Origin: Aulostomus chinensis
Lineage: Eukaryota > Chordata > Actinopteri > Syngnathiformes > Aulostomidae
Reading direction: 5' to 3'
DNA: 64,000 nucleotides
NCBI GenBank assembly: GCA_037954235.1
Contig: JBBMOA010000001.1
Span: 2,779,001-2,843,000, forward strand
Shown here: positions 39,166-53,000 of the stretch, one piece after another
Layout: each line of letters opens with the position of its first letter
Position numbering within the stretch: the first letter of the stretch is position 1
Made by a program: the position numbers and the translations under genes
The notes under the pieces: generated by a model
The model's database searches: none
Told to the model about the DNA's origin: nothing
The model's input: only the letters and a program-made list of their open reading frames with translations

Positions 39166-42100
39166 TACAAACCTAAGAAATGATGCGACAGTGATGTGGT
39201 GAGAGTTGCTACGAACCTCAAAATGATGCTACAGTGATGTGGTGAGAGTTGCTACGAATCTCAAAATGATGCCACAGTGATGTAGTGAGAGTTGCTACGA
39301 ACCTCAAAATGATGCGACAGTGATGTGATGAGAGTTGCTACGAATCTCAAAATGATGCGACAGTGATGTAGTGAGAGTGGCTACGAACCTAAGAAGTGAT
39401 GCTACAGTGATGTAATGAGAGTTGCTACTAATCTCAAAATCATGCTACAGTAATGTCGTGAGAGTTGCTACGAATTTCAAAATGATGCTAAAGTGATGTA
39501 ATGAGAGTTGCTACAAACCTAAGAAGTGATGCTACAGTGATGTGGTGACAGTTGATAGTAATTTCAAAATAATGCTAAAGCGGTGTAATGAGAGTTCCTA
39601 CTTCCCTAAGAAATGATGCTACAGTGATGTGGTGAGAGTTGCTACGAACCTCAAAATGATGCTACAGTGATGTGGTGAGAGTTGCTATGAACCTCAAAAT
39701 GATGCTACAGTTATGTGGTGAGAGTTGCTACGAATCACAAAATGATGCGACAGTGATGTAGTGAGAGTTGCTACGAACCTAAGAAGTGATGCTACAGTGA
39801 TGTAATGAGAGTTGCTACAAATCTTAAAATCATGCAACAGTAATGTCGTGAGAGTTGCTACGAATCACAAAATGATGCTAAAGTGATGTAATGAGAGTTG
39901 CTACAAACCTAAGAAGTGATGCTACAATGATGTAGTGAGAGTTGCTACGAACCTCAAAATGATGCTACAGTGATGTAATGAGGGTTGCTATTTACCTAAG
40001 AAATGATGCTACAGTGATGTGGTGAGAGTTGCTATTTACCTAAGAAATGATGCTACAGTTATGTGGTGAGAGTTGCCACGAACCTCAAAATGATGCAACA
40101 GTGATGTCGTGAGAGTTGATAGTAATTTCAAAATCACGCTAAAGTGATGCAATGAGAGTTGTTACTTTCCTAAGAAATGATGCTACAGTGATGTGGTGAG
40201 AGTTGCTACGATCCTCAAAATGATTCTAAAGTGATGTAATGAGAGTTGCTACAAACCTAAGAAATGATGCTACAGTGATGTGGTGAGAGTTGCTACGAAC
40301 CTCAAAATGATGCTCCAGTGATGTGGTGAGAGTTGCTACGAATCTCAAAATGATGCGACAGTGATGTCGTGAGAGTTGCTACGATCCTCAAAATGATGCT
40401 AAAGTGATGTAATGAGAGTTGCGACAAACCTAAGCAGTGATGCTACAGTGATGTAGTGAGAGTTGATAGTAATTTCAAAATAATGCTAAAGCGGTGTAAT
40501 GAGAGTTGCTACTTCCCTAAGAAATGATGCGACAGTGATGTGGTGAGAGTTGCTACGAACCTCAAAATGATGGTACAGTGATGTAATGAGGGTTGCTATT
40601 TACCTAAGAAATGATGCCACAGTGATGTGGTGAGAGTTGCTATGAACCTCAAAATGATGCTACAGTGATGTGGTGAGAGTTGCTACGAATCTCAAAATGA
40701 TGCGACAGTAATGTCGTGAGAGTTGCTACGAATCTCAAAATGATGCTAAAGTGATGTAATGAGAGTTGCTACAAACCTAAGAAGTGATGCTACAGTGATG
40801 TGGTGAGAGTTGCTACGAACCTCAAAATGATGCTACAGTGATGTAATGAGGGTTGCTATTTACCGAAGAAAAGATGCTACAGTGATGTGGTGAGAGTTGC
40901 TACGAACCTCAAAATGATGCTACAGTGATATGGTGAGAGTTGCTAGGAACCGCAAAATGATACTACAGTGATATAATGAGGGTTGCTATTTACCGAAGAA
41001 ATGATGCGACAGTGATGTGGTGAGAGTTGCTACGAACCGCAAAATGATGCTACAGTGATATAATGAGGGTTGCTATTTACCTAAGAAATGATGCTACAGT
41101 GATGTGGTGAGAGTTGCTACGAACCTCAAAATGATGCTACAGTGATGTAATGAGAGTTGCTACGAATCTCAAAATGATGCTAAAGTAATGTCGTGAGAGT
41201 TGCTACTATCCTCGAAATGATGCAACAGTGATGTAGTGAGAGTTGCTACGATTCTCAAAATGATGCTAAAGTGATGTAATGAGAGTTGCTAAAAAACCTA
41301 AAAAGTGATGCTACAGTGATGTGGTGAGAGTTGATAGTAATTTCAAAATAATGCGAAAGCGGTGTAATGAGAGTTGCTACTTCCCTAAGAAATGATGCGA
41401 CAGTGATGTGGTGACAGTTGCAACGAACCTCAAAATGATTGTACAGTGATGTAATGAGGGTTGCTATTTACCTAAGAAATGATGCCACAGTGATGTGGTG
41501 AGAGTTGCTACGAACCTCAAAATGATGCTACAGTGATTTGGTGAGAGTTGCTACGAATCTCAAAATGATGGGACAGTAATGTCGTGAGAGTTGCTAGGAA
41601 TCTCAAAATGATGCTAAAGTGATGTAATGAGAGTTGCAAAAACCTAAGAAGTGATGCTACAGTGATGTGGTGAGAGTTGATAGTAATTTCAAAATAATGC
41701 GAAAGCGGTGTAATGAGAGTTGCTACTTCCCTAAGAAATGATGCGACAGTGATGTGGTGACAGTTGCTACGAACCTCAAAATGATTCTACAGTGATGTAA
41801 TGAGGGTTGCTATTTACCTAAGAAATGATGCCACAGTGATGTGGTGAGAGTTGCTACGAACCTCAAAATGATGCTACAGTGATTTGGTGAGAGTTGCTAC
41901 GAATCTCAAAATGATGGGACAGTAATGTCGTGAGAGTTGCTAGGAATCTCAAAATGATGCTAAAGTGATGTAATGAGAGTTGCTAAAAACCTAAGAAGTG
42001 ATGCTACAGTGATGTGGTGAGAGTTGATAGTAATTTCAAAATAATGCTAAAGCAGTGTAATGAGAGTTGCTACTTCCCTAAGAAATGATGCGACAGTGAT

Positions 42101-43780
42101 GTAGTGAGCGTTCCTACGAACCTCAAAATGATGCTACAGTGATGTAATGAGGGTTGCTATTTTCCAAAGAAATGATGCTACAGTGATGTGGTGAGAGTTG
42201 CTACGAACCTCAAAATGATGCTACAGTGATGTAATGAGAGTTGCTACGAATCTCAAAATGATGCTAAAGTAATGTCGTGAGAGTTGCTACTATCCTCAAA
42301 ATGATGCAACAGTGATGTAGTGAGAGTTGCTACGATCTTCAAAATGATGCTAAAGTGATGTAATGAGAGTTGCGACAAACCTAAGAAGTGATGCTACAGT
42401 GATGTAGTGAGAGTTGCTACGAACCGCAAAATGATGCTCCAGTGATATGATGAGGGTTGCTATTTACCTAAGAAATGATGCTACAGTGATGTGGTGAGAG
42501 TTGCTACGAATTTCAAAATGATGCTACAGTGATATAATGAGAGTTGCTACAAACCTAAGAAATGATGCGACAGTGATGTGGTGAGAGTTGCTACGAACCT
42601 CAAAATGATGCTACAGTGATGTGGTGAGAGTTGCTACGAATCTCAAAATGATGCCACAGTGATGTAGTGAGAGTTGCTACGAACCTCAAAATGATGCGAC
42701 AGTGATGTGATGAGAGTTGCTACGAATCTCAAAATGATGCGACAGTGATGTAGTGAGAGTTGCTACGAACCTAAGAAGTGATGCTACAGTGATGTAATGA
42801 GAGTTGCTACTAATCTCAAAATCATGCTACAGTAATGTCGTGAGAGTTGCTACGAATTTCAAAATGATGCTAAAGTGATGTAATGAGAGTTGCTACAAAC
42901 CTAAGAAGTGATGCTACAGTGATGTGGTGAGAGTTGATAGTAATTTTAAAATAATGCTAAAGCGGTGTAATGAGAGTTCCTACTTCCCAAAGAAATGATG
43001 CTACAGTGATGTGGTGAGAGTTGCTACGAACCTCAAAATGATGCTACAGTGATGTGGTGAGAGTTGCTATGAACCTCAAAATGATGCTACAGTGATGTGG
43101 TGAGAGTTGCTACGAACCTCAAAATGATGCTACAGTGATGTGGTGAGAGTTGTTACGAACCGCAAAATGATACTACAGTGATATAATGAGGGTTGCTATT
43201 TACCAAAGAAATGATGCTACAGTGATGTGGTGAGAGTTGCTACGAAACTCAAAATGATGCTACAGTGATGTAATGAGGGTTGCTATTTACCTAAGAAATG
43301 ATGCTACAGTGATGTGGTGAGAGTTGTTACGAATCTCAAAATGATGCTACAGTGATGTGGTGAGAGTTGCTACGAACCACAAAATGATGCTACAGTGATG
43401 TAATGAGGGTTGCTATTTACCTAAGAAATGATGCTACAGTGATGTGGTGAGAGTTGCTACGAACCTCAAAATGATGCTACAGTGATGTAATGAGGGTTGC
43501 TATTTACCTAAGAAATGATGCCACAGTGATGTGGTGAGAGTTGCTCCGAACCTCAAAATGATGCTACAGTGATGTAATGAGAGTTGCTACGAATCTCAAA
43601 ACGATGCTAAAGTAATGTCGTGAGAGTTGCTACTATCCTCAAAATGATGCTAAAGTGATGTAATGAGAGTTGCTACAAACCTAAGAAGTGATGCTACAGT
43701 GATGTGGTGAGAGTTGCTACTAATCTCAAAATAATGCTAAAGCGGTGTAATGAGAGTTGCTACTTCCCTAAGAAATGATG
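39166..43780 (+). repeat. Right sub-array mosaic, 39.2-43.8 kb
   Basis: Unusual monomers include AAATCACGCT (40,131), GTGATGCAATGAG (about 40,144), TAAGCAGTG (40,431) and a direct B1-B1 junction near 40,012-40,075. The stretch to about 41,390 is matched at 52.1-55.4 kb, at offset +14,041 and then about +13,998 after one monomer (CTCCAG, about 40,313) is missing in the right copy. Two copies of a GGGACAGTAATG monomer (about 41,570 and 41,920) mark a local duplication of about 350 bp. No gene. Confidence 0.8.
43713..43755 (+). repeat. Chimeric A5/A3 monomer
   Basis: The left half reads GTTGCTACTAATCTC (A5-like) and the right half AAAATAATGCTAAAGCGGTG (A3). The same chimera is at 49,475 and 49,996. 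Elsewhere the A3 right half follows GATAGTAATTTC. This looks like a crossover or conversion between the two A subfamilies, later copied with its block. Confidence 0.85.
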
Positions 43781-45817
43781 CTACAATGATGTAGTGAGAG
43801 TTGCTACGAACCTCAAAATGATGCAACAGTGATGTAATGAGGGTTGCTATTTACCGAAGAAATGATGCTACAGTGATGTGGTGAGAGTTGCTACGAATCT
43901 CAAAATGATGCGACAGTGATGTCATGAGAGTTGCTACAGTCCTCAAAATGATGCTAAAGTGATGTAATGAGAGTTGCGACAATCCTAAGAAGTGATGCTA
44001 CAGTGGTGTAGTGAGAGTTGATAGTAATTTCAAAATAATGCTAAAGCGGTGTAATGAGAGTTGTTACTTCCCTAAGAAATGATGCGACAGTGATGTGGTG
44101 AGAGTTGCTACGAACCTCAAAATGATGCTACAGTGATGTAATGAGGGTTGCTATTTACCTAAGAAATGATGCCACAGTGATGTGGTGAGAGTTGCTACGA
44201 ACCTCAAAATGATGCTACAGTGATTTGGTGAGAGTTGCTACGAATCTCAAAATGATGCGACAGTAATGTCGTGAGAGTTGCTAGGAATCTCAAAATGATG
44301 CTAAAGTGATGTAATGAGAGTTGCTAAAAACCTAAGAAGTGATGCTACAGTGATGTGGTGAGAGTTGATAGTAATTTCAAAATAATGCTAAAGCAGTGTA
44401 ATGAGAGTTGCTACTTCCCTAAGAAATGATGCGACAGTGATGTAGTGAGCGTTGCTACGAACCTCAAAATGATGCTACAGTGATGTAATGAGGGTTGCTA
44501 TTTTCCAAAGAAATGATGCTACAGTGATGTGGTGAGAGTTGCTACGAACCTCAAAATGATGCTACAGTGATGTAATGAGAGTTGCTACGAATCTCAAAAT
44601 GATGCTAAAGTAATGTCGTGAGAGTTGCTACTATCCTCAAAATGATGCAACAGTGATGTAGTGAGAGTTGCTACGATCTTCAAAATGATGCTAAAGTGAT
44701 GTAATGAGAGTTGCGACAAACCTAAGAAGTGATGCTACAGTGATGTAGTGAGAGTTGCTACGAACCGCAAAATGATGCTCCAGTGATATGATGAGGGTTG
44801 CTATTTACCTAAGAAATGATGCTACAGTGATGTGGTGAGAGTTGCTACGAATCTCAAAATGATGCCACAGTGATGTAGTGAGAGTTGCTACGAACCTCAA
44901 AATGATGCGACAGTGATGTGATGAGAGTTGCTACGAATCTCAAAATGATGCGACAGTGATGTAGTGAGAGTGGCTACGAACCTAAGAAGTGATGCTACAG
45001 TGATGTAATGAGAGTTGCTACTAATCTCAAAATCATGCTACAGTAATGTCGTGAGAGTTGCTACGAATTTCAAAATGATGCTAAAGTGATGTAATGAGAG
45101 TTGCTACAAACCTAAGAAGTGATGCTACAGTGATGTGGTGAGAGTTGATAGTAATTTCAAAATAATGCTAAAGCGGTGTAATGAGAGTTCCTACTTCCCT
45201 AAGAAATGATGCTACAGTGATGTGGTGAGAGTTGCTACGAACCTCAAAATGATGCTACAGTGATGTGGTGAGAGTTGCTATGAACCTCAAAATGATGCTA
45301 CAGTGATGTGGTGAGAGTTGCTACGAACCTCAAAATGATGCTACAGTGATGTGGTGAGAGTTGTTACGAATCTCAAAATGATGCTACAGTGATGTGGTGA
45401 GAGTTGCTACGAACCACAAAATGATGCTACAGTGATGTAATGAGGGTTGCTATTTACCTAAGAAATGATGCTACAGTGATGTGGTGAGAGTTGCTACGAA
45501 CCTCAAAATGATGCTACAGTGATGTAATGAGGGTTGCTATTTACCTAAGAAATGATGCCACAGTGATGTGGTGAGAGTTGCTCCGAACCTCAAAATGATG
45601 CTACAGTGATGTAATGAGAGTTGCTACGAATCTCAAAACGATGCTAAAGTAATGTCGTGAGAGTTGCTACTATCCTCAAAATGATGCTAAAGTGATGTAA
45701 TGAGAGTTGCTACAAACCTAAGAAGTGATGCTACAGTGATGTGGTGAGAGTTGATAGTAATTTCAAAATAATGCTAAAGCGGTGTAATGAGAGTTGCTAC
45801 TTCCCTAAGAAATGATG
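43781..45817 (+). repeat. 2,037-bp tandem unit, copy 1
   Basis: CTACAATG at 43,781 recurs at 45,818, and GCTACAGTCC at 43,933 recurs at 45,970 (2,037 bp). GCTAGGAATC at 44,280 recurs at 46,316 (2,036 bp) because the 42-bp A' is replaced by a 43-bp A in this copy. The region 43,781 to about 46,850 is then repeated at 50,064 to about 53,130 with offset 6,283/6,282, including the rare GAGTGGCTACG at 44,968/51,250. Confidence 0.86.
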
Positions 45818-48800
45818 CTACAATGATGTAGTGAGAGTTGCTACGAACCTCAAAATGATGCAACAGTGATGTAATGAGGGTTGCTATTTACCGAAGAAAT
45901 GATGCTACAGTGATGTGGTGAGAGTTGCTACGAATCTCAAAATGATGCGACAGTGATGTCATGAGAGTTGCTACAGTCCTCAAAATGATGCTAAAGTGAT
46001 GTAATGAGAGTTGCGACAATCCTAAGAAGTGATGCTACAGTGGTGTAGTGAGAGTTGATAGTAATTTCAAAATAATGCTAAAGCGGTGTAATGAGAGTTG
46101 TTACTTCCCTAAGAAATGATGCGACAGTGATGTGGTGAGAGTTGCTCTAACCTCAAAATGATGGTACAGTGATGTAATGAGGGTTGCTATTTACCTAAGA
46201 AATGATGCCACAGTGATGTGGTGAGAGTTGCTACGAACCTCAAAATGATGCTACAGTGATTTGGTGAGAGTTGCTACGAATCTCAAAATGATGCGACAGT
46301 AATGTCGTGAGAGTTGCTAGGAATCTCAAAATGATGCTAAAGTGATGTAATGAGAGTTGCTAAAAACCTAAGAAGTGATGCTACAGTGATGTGGTGAGAG
46401 TTGATAGTAATTTCAAAATAATGCTAAAGCAGTGTAATGAGAGTTGCTACTTCCCTAAGAAATGATGCGACAGTGATGTAGTGAGCGTTGCTACGAACCT
46501 CAAAATGATGCTACAGTGATGTAATGAGGGTTGCTATTTTCCAAAGAAATGATGCTACAGTGATGTGGTGAGAGTTGCTACGAACCTCAAAATGATGCTA
46601 CAGTGATGTAATGAGAGTTGCTACGAATCTCAAAATGATGCTAAAGTAATGTCGTGAGAGTTGCTACTATCCTCAAAATGATGCAACAGTGATGTAGTGA
46701 GAGTTGCTACGATCTTCAAAATGATGCTAAAGTGATGTAATGAGAGTTGCGACAAACCTAAGAAGTGATGCTACAGTGATGTAGTGAGAGTTGCTACGAA
46801 CCGCAAAATGATGCTCCAGTGATATGATGAGGGTTGCTATTTACCTAAGAAATGATGCTACAGTGATGTGGTGAGAGTTGCTACGAATTTCAAAATGATG
46901 CTACAGTGATATAATGAGAGTTGCTACAAACCTAAGAAATGATGCGACAGTGATGTGGTGAGAGTTGCTACGAACCTCAAAATGATGCTACAGTGATGTG
47001 GTGAGAGTTGCTACGAATCTCAAAATGATGCCACAGTGATGTAGTGAGAGTTGCTATGAACCTCAAAATGATGCGACCGTGATGTGATGAGAGTTGCTAC
47101 GAATCTCAAAATGATGCGACAGTAATGTAGTGAGAGTTGCTACGAACCTAAGAAGTGATGCTACAGTGATGTAATGAGAGTTGCTACTAATCTCAAAATC
47201 ATGCTACAGTAATGTCGTGAGAGTTGCTACGAATTTCAAAATGATGCTAAAGTGATGTAATGAGAGTTGCTACAAACCTAAGAAGTGATGCTACAGTGAT
47301 GTGGTGACAGTTGATAGTAATTTCAAAATAATGCTAAAGCGGTGTAATGAGAGTTCCTACTTCCCTAAGAAATGATGCTACAGTGATGTGGTGAGAGTTG
47401 CTACGAACCTCAAAATGATGCTACAGTGATGTGGTGAGAGTTGCTATGAACCTCAAAATGATGCTACAGTTATGTGGTGAGAGTTGCTACGAATCACAAA
47501 ATGATGCGACAGTGATGTGGTGAGAGTTGCTACGAATCTCAAAATGATGCGACAGTGATGTCGTGAGAGTTGCTACGATCCTCAAAATGATGCTAAAGTG
47601 ATGTAATGAGAGTTGCGACAAACCTAAGAAGTGATGCTACAGTGATGTAGTGAGAGTTGATAGTAATTTCAAAATAATGCTAAAGCGGTGTAATGAGAGT
47701 TGCTACTTCCCTAAGAAATGATGCGACAGTGATGTGGTGAGAGTTGCTCTAACCTCAAAATAATGGTACAGTGATGTAATGAGGGTTGCTTTTTTTCTCA
47801 GAAATGATGCCACAGTGATGTGGTGAGAGTTGCTACGAACCTCAAAATGATGCTACAGTGATGTGGTGAGAGTTGCTACGAACCTCAAAATGATGCTACA
47901 GTGATGTGGTGAGAGTTGCTACGAATCTCAAAATGATGCTACAGTGATGTAATGAGGGTTGCTATTTACCTAAGAAATGATGCTACAGTGATGTGGTGAG
48001 AGTTGCTACGAACCTCAAAATGATGCTACAGTGATGTAATGAGGGTTGCTATTTACCTAAGAAATGATGCCACAGTGATGTGGTGAGAGTTGCTCCGAAC
48101 CTCAAAATGATGCTACAGTGATGTTATGAGAGTTGCTACGAATCTCAAAACGATGCTAAAGTAATGTCGTGAGAGTTGCTACTATCCTCAAAATGATGCT
48201 AAAGTGATGTAATGAGAGTTGTTACAAACCTAAGAAGTGATGCGACAGTGATGTGGTGAGAGTTGCTACGAATTTCAAAATGATGCTACAGTGATATAAT
48301 GAGAGTTGCTACAAACCTAAGAAATGATGCGACAGTGATGTGGTGAGAGTTGCTACGAACCTCAAAATGATGCTACAGTGATGTGGTGAGAGTTGCTACG
48401 AATCTCAAAATGATGCCACAGTGATGTAGTGAGAGTTGCTACGAACCTCAAAATGATGCGACAGTGATGTGATGAGAGTTGCTACGAATCTCAAAATGAT
48501 GCGACAGTGATGTAGTGAGAGTTGCTACGAACCTAAGAAGTGATGCTACAGTGATGTAATGAGAGTTGCTACTAATCTCAAAATCATGCTACAGTAATGT
48601 CGTGAGAGTTGCTACGAATTTCAAAATGATGCGACAGTAATGTCGTGAGAGTTGCTAGGAATCTCAAAATGATGCTAAAGTGATGTAATGAGAGTTGCTA
48701 AAAACCTAAGAAGTGATGCTACAGTGATGTGGTGAGAGTTGATAGTAATTTTAAAATAATGCTAAAGCGGTGTAATGAGAGTTCCTACTTCCCAAAGAAA

Positions 48801-49541
48801 TGATGCTACAGTGATGTGGTGAGAGTTGCTACGAACCTCAAAATGATGCTACAGTGATGTGGTGAGAGTTGCTATGAACCTCAAAATGATGCTACAGTGA
48901 TGTGGTGAGAGTTGCTACGAACCTCAAAATGATGCTACAGTGATGTGGTGAGAGTTGTTACGAACCGCAAAATGATACTACAGTGATATAATGAGGGTTG
49001 CTATTTACCAAAGAAATGATGCTACAGTGATGTGGTGAGAGTTGCTACGAAACTCAAAATGATGCTACAGTGATGTAATGAGGGTTGCTATTTACCTAAG
49101 AAATGATGCTACAGTGATGTGGTGAGAGTTGTTACGAATCTCAAAATGATGCTACAGTGATGTGGTGAGAGTTGCTACGAACCACAAAATGATGCTACAG
49201 TGATGTAATGAGGGTTGCTATTTACCTAAGAAATGATGCTACAGTGATGTGGTGAGAGTTGCTACGAACCTCAAAATGATGCTACAGTGATGTAATGAGG
49301 GTTGCTATTTACCTAAGAAATGATGCCACAGTGATGTGGTGAGAGTTGCTCCGAACCTCAAAATGATGCTACAGTGATGTAATGAGAGTTGCTACGAATC
49401 TCAAAACGATGCTAAAGTAATGTCGTGAGAGTTGCTACAAACCTAAGAAGTGATGCTACAGTGATGTCGTGAGAGTTGCTACTAATCTCAAAATAATGCT
49501 AAAGCGGTGTAATGAGAGTTGCTACTTCCCTAAGAAATGAT
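45818..49541 (+). repeat. Right sub-array, 45.8-49.5 kb
   Basis: It begins with copy 2 of the 2,037-bp unit. It then passes into a stretch matching 31.9-33.4 kb (offset about +15.2 kb, shared seven-T run at about 47,790 and GAATCACAAAATG at 47,491). From about 48,740 it joins sequence matching 42.9-43.6 kb, with shared AATTTTAAAATAATG and TTCCCAAAGAA. The mosaic of previously seen blocks shows out-of-register joining. No gene. Confidence 0.8.
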
Positions 49542-50063
49542 GCTACAATGATGTAGTGAGAGTTGCTACGAACCTCAAAATGATGCAACAGTGATGTAAT
49601 GAGGGTTGCTATTTACCGAAGAAATGATGCTACAGTGATGTGGTGAGAGTTGCTACGAACCACAAAATGATGCTACAGTGATGTAATGAGGGTTGCTATT
49701 TACCTAAGAAATGATGCTACAGTGATGTGGTGAGAGTTGCTACGAACCTCAAAATGATGCTACAGTGATGTAATGAGGGTTGCTATTTACCTAAGAAATG
49801 ATGCCACAGTGATGTGGTGAGAGTTGCTCCGAACCTCAAAATGATGCTACAGTGATGTAATGAGAGTTGCTACGAATCTCAAAACGATGCTAAAGTAATG
49901 TCGTGAGAGTGGCTACTATCCTCAAAATGATGCTAAAGTGATGTAATGAGAGTTGCTACAAACCTAAGAAGTGATGCTACAGTGATGTCGTGAGAGTTGC
50001 TACTAATCTCAAAATAATGCTAAAGCGGTGTAATGAGAGTTGCTACTTCCCTAAGAAATGATG
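49542..50063 (+). repeat. 521-bp tandem unit
   Basis: CTACAATG at 49,543 and 50,064 and the chimeric A5/A3 monomer at 49,475 and 49,996 are each 521 bp apart, defining a 12-monomer tandem duplication. A private GAGTGGCTACTATCC (for GAGTTGCTACTATCC) lies near 49,908. Confidence 0.84.
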
Positions 50064-53000
50064 CTACAATGATGTAGTGAGAGTTGCTACGAACCTCAAA
50101 ATGATGCAACAGTGATGTAATGAGGGTTGCTATTTACCGAAGAAATGATGCTACAGTGATGTGGTGAGAGTTGCTACGAATCTCAAAATGATGCGACAGT
50201 GATGTCATGAGAGTTGCTACAGTCCTCAAAATGATGCTAAAGTGATGTAATGAGAGTTGCGACAATCCTAAGAAGTGATGCTACAGTGGTGTAGTGAGAG
50301 TTGATAGTAATTTCAAAATAATGCTAAAGCGGTGTAATGAGAGTTGTTACTTCCCTAAGAAATGATGCGACAGTGATGTGGTGAGAGTTGCTCTAACCTC
50401 AAAATGATGGTACAGTGATGTAATGAGGGTTGCTATTTACCTAAGAAATGATGCCACAGTGATGTGGTGAGAGTTGCTACGAACCTCAAAATGATGCTAC
50501 AGTGATTTGGTGAGAGTTGCTACGAATCTCAAAATGATGCGACAGTAATGTCGTGAGAGTTGCTAGGAATCTCAAAATGATGCTAAAGTGATGTAATGAG
50601 AGTTGCTAAAAACCTAAGAAGTGATGCTACAGTGAGGTGGTGAGAGTTGATAGTAATTTCAAAATAATGCTAAAGCAGTGTAATGAGAGTTGCTACTTCC
50701 CTAAGAAATGATGCGACAGTGATGTAGTGAGCGTTGCTACGAACCTCAAAATGATGCTACAGTGATGTAATGAGGGTTGCTATTTTCCAAAGAAATGATG
50801 CTACAGTGATGTGGTGAGAGTTGCTACGAACCTCAAAATGATGCTACAGTGATGTAATGAGAGTTGCTACGAATCTCAAAATGATGCTAAAGTAATGTCG
50901 TGAGAGTTGCTACTATCCTCAAAATGATGCAACAGTGATGTAGTGAGAGTTGCTACGATCTTCAAAATGATGCTAAAGTGATGTAATGAGAGTTGCGACA
51001 AACCTAAGAAGTGATGCTACAGTGATGTAGTGAGAGTTGCTACGAACCGCAAAATGATGCTCCAGTGATATGATGAGGGTTGCTATTTACCTAAGAAATG
51101 ATGCTACAGTGATGTGGTGAGAGTTGCTACGAATCTCAAAATGATGCCACAGTGATGTAGTGAGAGTTGCTACGAACCTCAAAATGATGCGACAGTGATG
51201 TGATGAGAGTTGCTACGAATCTCAAAATGATGCGACAGTGATGTAGTGAGAGTGGCTACGAACCTAAGAAGTGATGCTACAGTGATGTAATGAGAGTTGC
51301 TACTAATCTCAAAATCATGCTACAGTAATGTCGTGAGAGTTGCTACGAATTTCAAAATGATGCTAAAGTGATGTAATGAGAGTTGCTACAAACCTAAGAA
51401 GTGATGCTACAGTGATGTGGTGAGAGTTGATAGTAATTTCAAAATAATGCTAAAGCGGTGTAATGAGAGTTCCTACTTCCCTAAGAAATGATGCTACAGT
51501 GATGTGGTGAGAGTTGCTACGAACCTCAAAATGATGCTACAGTGATGTGGTGAGAGTTGCTATGAACCTCAAAATGATGCTACAGTGATGTGGTGAGAGT
51601 TGCTACGAACCTCAAAATGATGCTACAGTGATGTGGTGAGAGTTGTTACGAATCTCAAAATGATGCTACAGTGATGTGGTGAGAGTTGCTACGAACCACA
51701 AAATGATGCTACAGTGATGTAATGAGGGTTGCTATTTACCTAAGAAATGATGCTACAGTGATGTGGTGAGAGTTGCTACGAACCTCAAAATGATGCTACA
51801 GTGATGTAATGAGGGTTGCTATTTACCTAAGAAATGATGCCACAGTGATGTGGTGAGAGTTGCTCCGAACCTCAAAATGATGCTACAGTGATGTAATGAG
51901 AGTTGCTACGAATCTCAAAACGATGCTAAAGTAATGTCGTGAGAGTTGCTACTATCCTCAAAATGATGCTAAAGTGATGTAATGAGAGTTGCTACAAACC
52001 TAAGAAGTGATGCTACAGTGATGTGGTGAGAGTTGATAGTAATTTCAAAATAATGCTAAAGCGGTGTAATGAGAGTTGCTACTTCCCTAAGAAATGATGC
52101 TACAATGATGTAGTGAGAGTTGCTACGAACCTCAAAATGATGCAACAGTGATGTAATGAGGGTTGCTATTTACCGAAGAAATGATGCTACAGTGATGTGG
52201 TGAGAGTTGCTACGAATCTCAAAATGATGCGACAGTGATGTCATGAGAGTTGCTACAGTCCTCAAAATGATGCTAAAGTGATGTAATGAGAGTTGCGACA
52301 ATCCTAAGAAGTGATGCTACAGTGGTGTAGTGAGAGTTGATAGTAATTTCAAAATAATGCTAAAGCGGTGTAATGAGAGTTGTTACTTCCCTAAGAAATG
52401 ATGCGACAGTGATGTGGTGAGAGTTGCTCTAACCTCAAAATGATGGTACAGTGATGTAATGAGGGTTGCTATTTACCTAAGAAATGATGCCACAGTGATG
52501 TGGTGAGAGTTGCTACGAACCTCAAAATGATGCTACAGTGATTTGGTGAGAGTTGCTACGAATCTCAAAATGATGCGACAGTAATGTCGTGAGAGTTGCT
52601 AGGAATCTCAAAATGATGCTAAAGTGATGTAATGAGAGTTGCTAAAAACCTAAGAAGTGATGCTACAGTGATGTGGTGAGAGTTGATAGTAATTTCAAAA
52701 TAATGCTAAAGCAGTGTAATGAGAGTTGCTACTTCCCTAAGAAATGATGCGACAGTGATGTAGTGAGCGTTGCTACGAACCTCAAAATGATGCTACAGTG
52801 ATGTAATGAGGGTTGCTATTTTCCAAAGAAATGATGCTACAGTGATGTGGTGAGAGTTGCTACGAACCTCAAAATGATGCTACAGTGATGTAATGAGAGT
52901 TGCTACGAATCTCAAAATGATGCTAAAGTAATGTCGTGAGAGTTGCTACTATCCTCAAAATGATGCAACAGTGATGTAGTGAGAGTTGCTACGATCTTCA

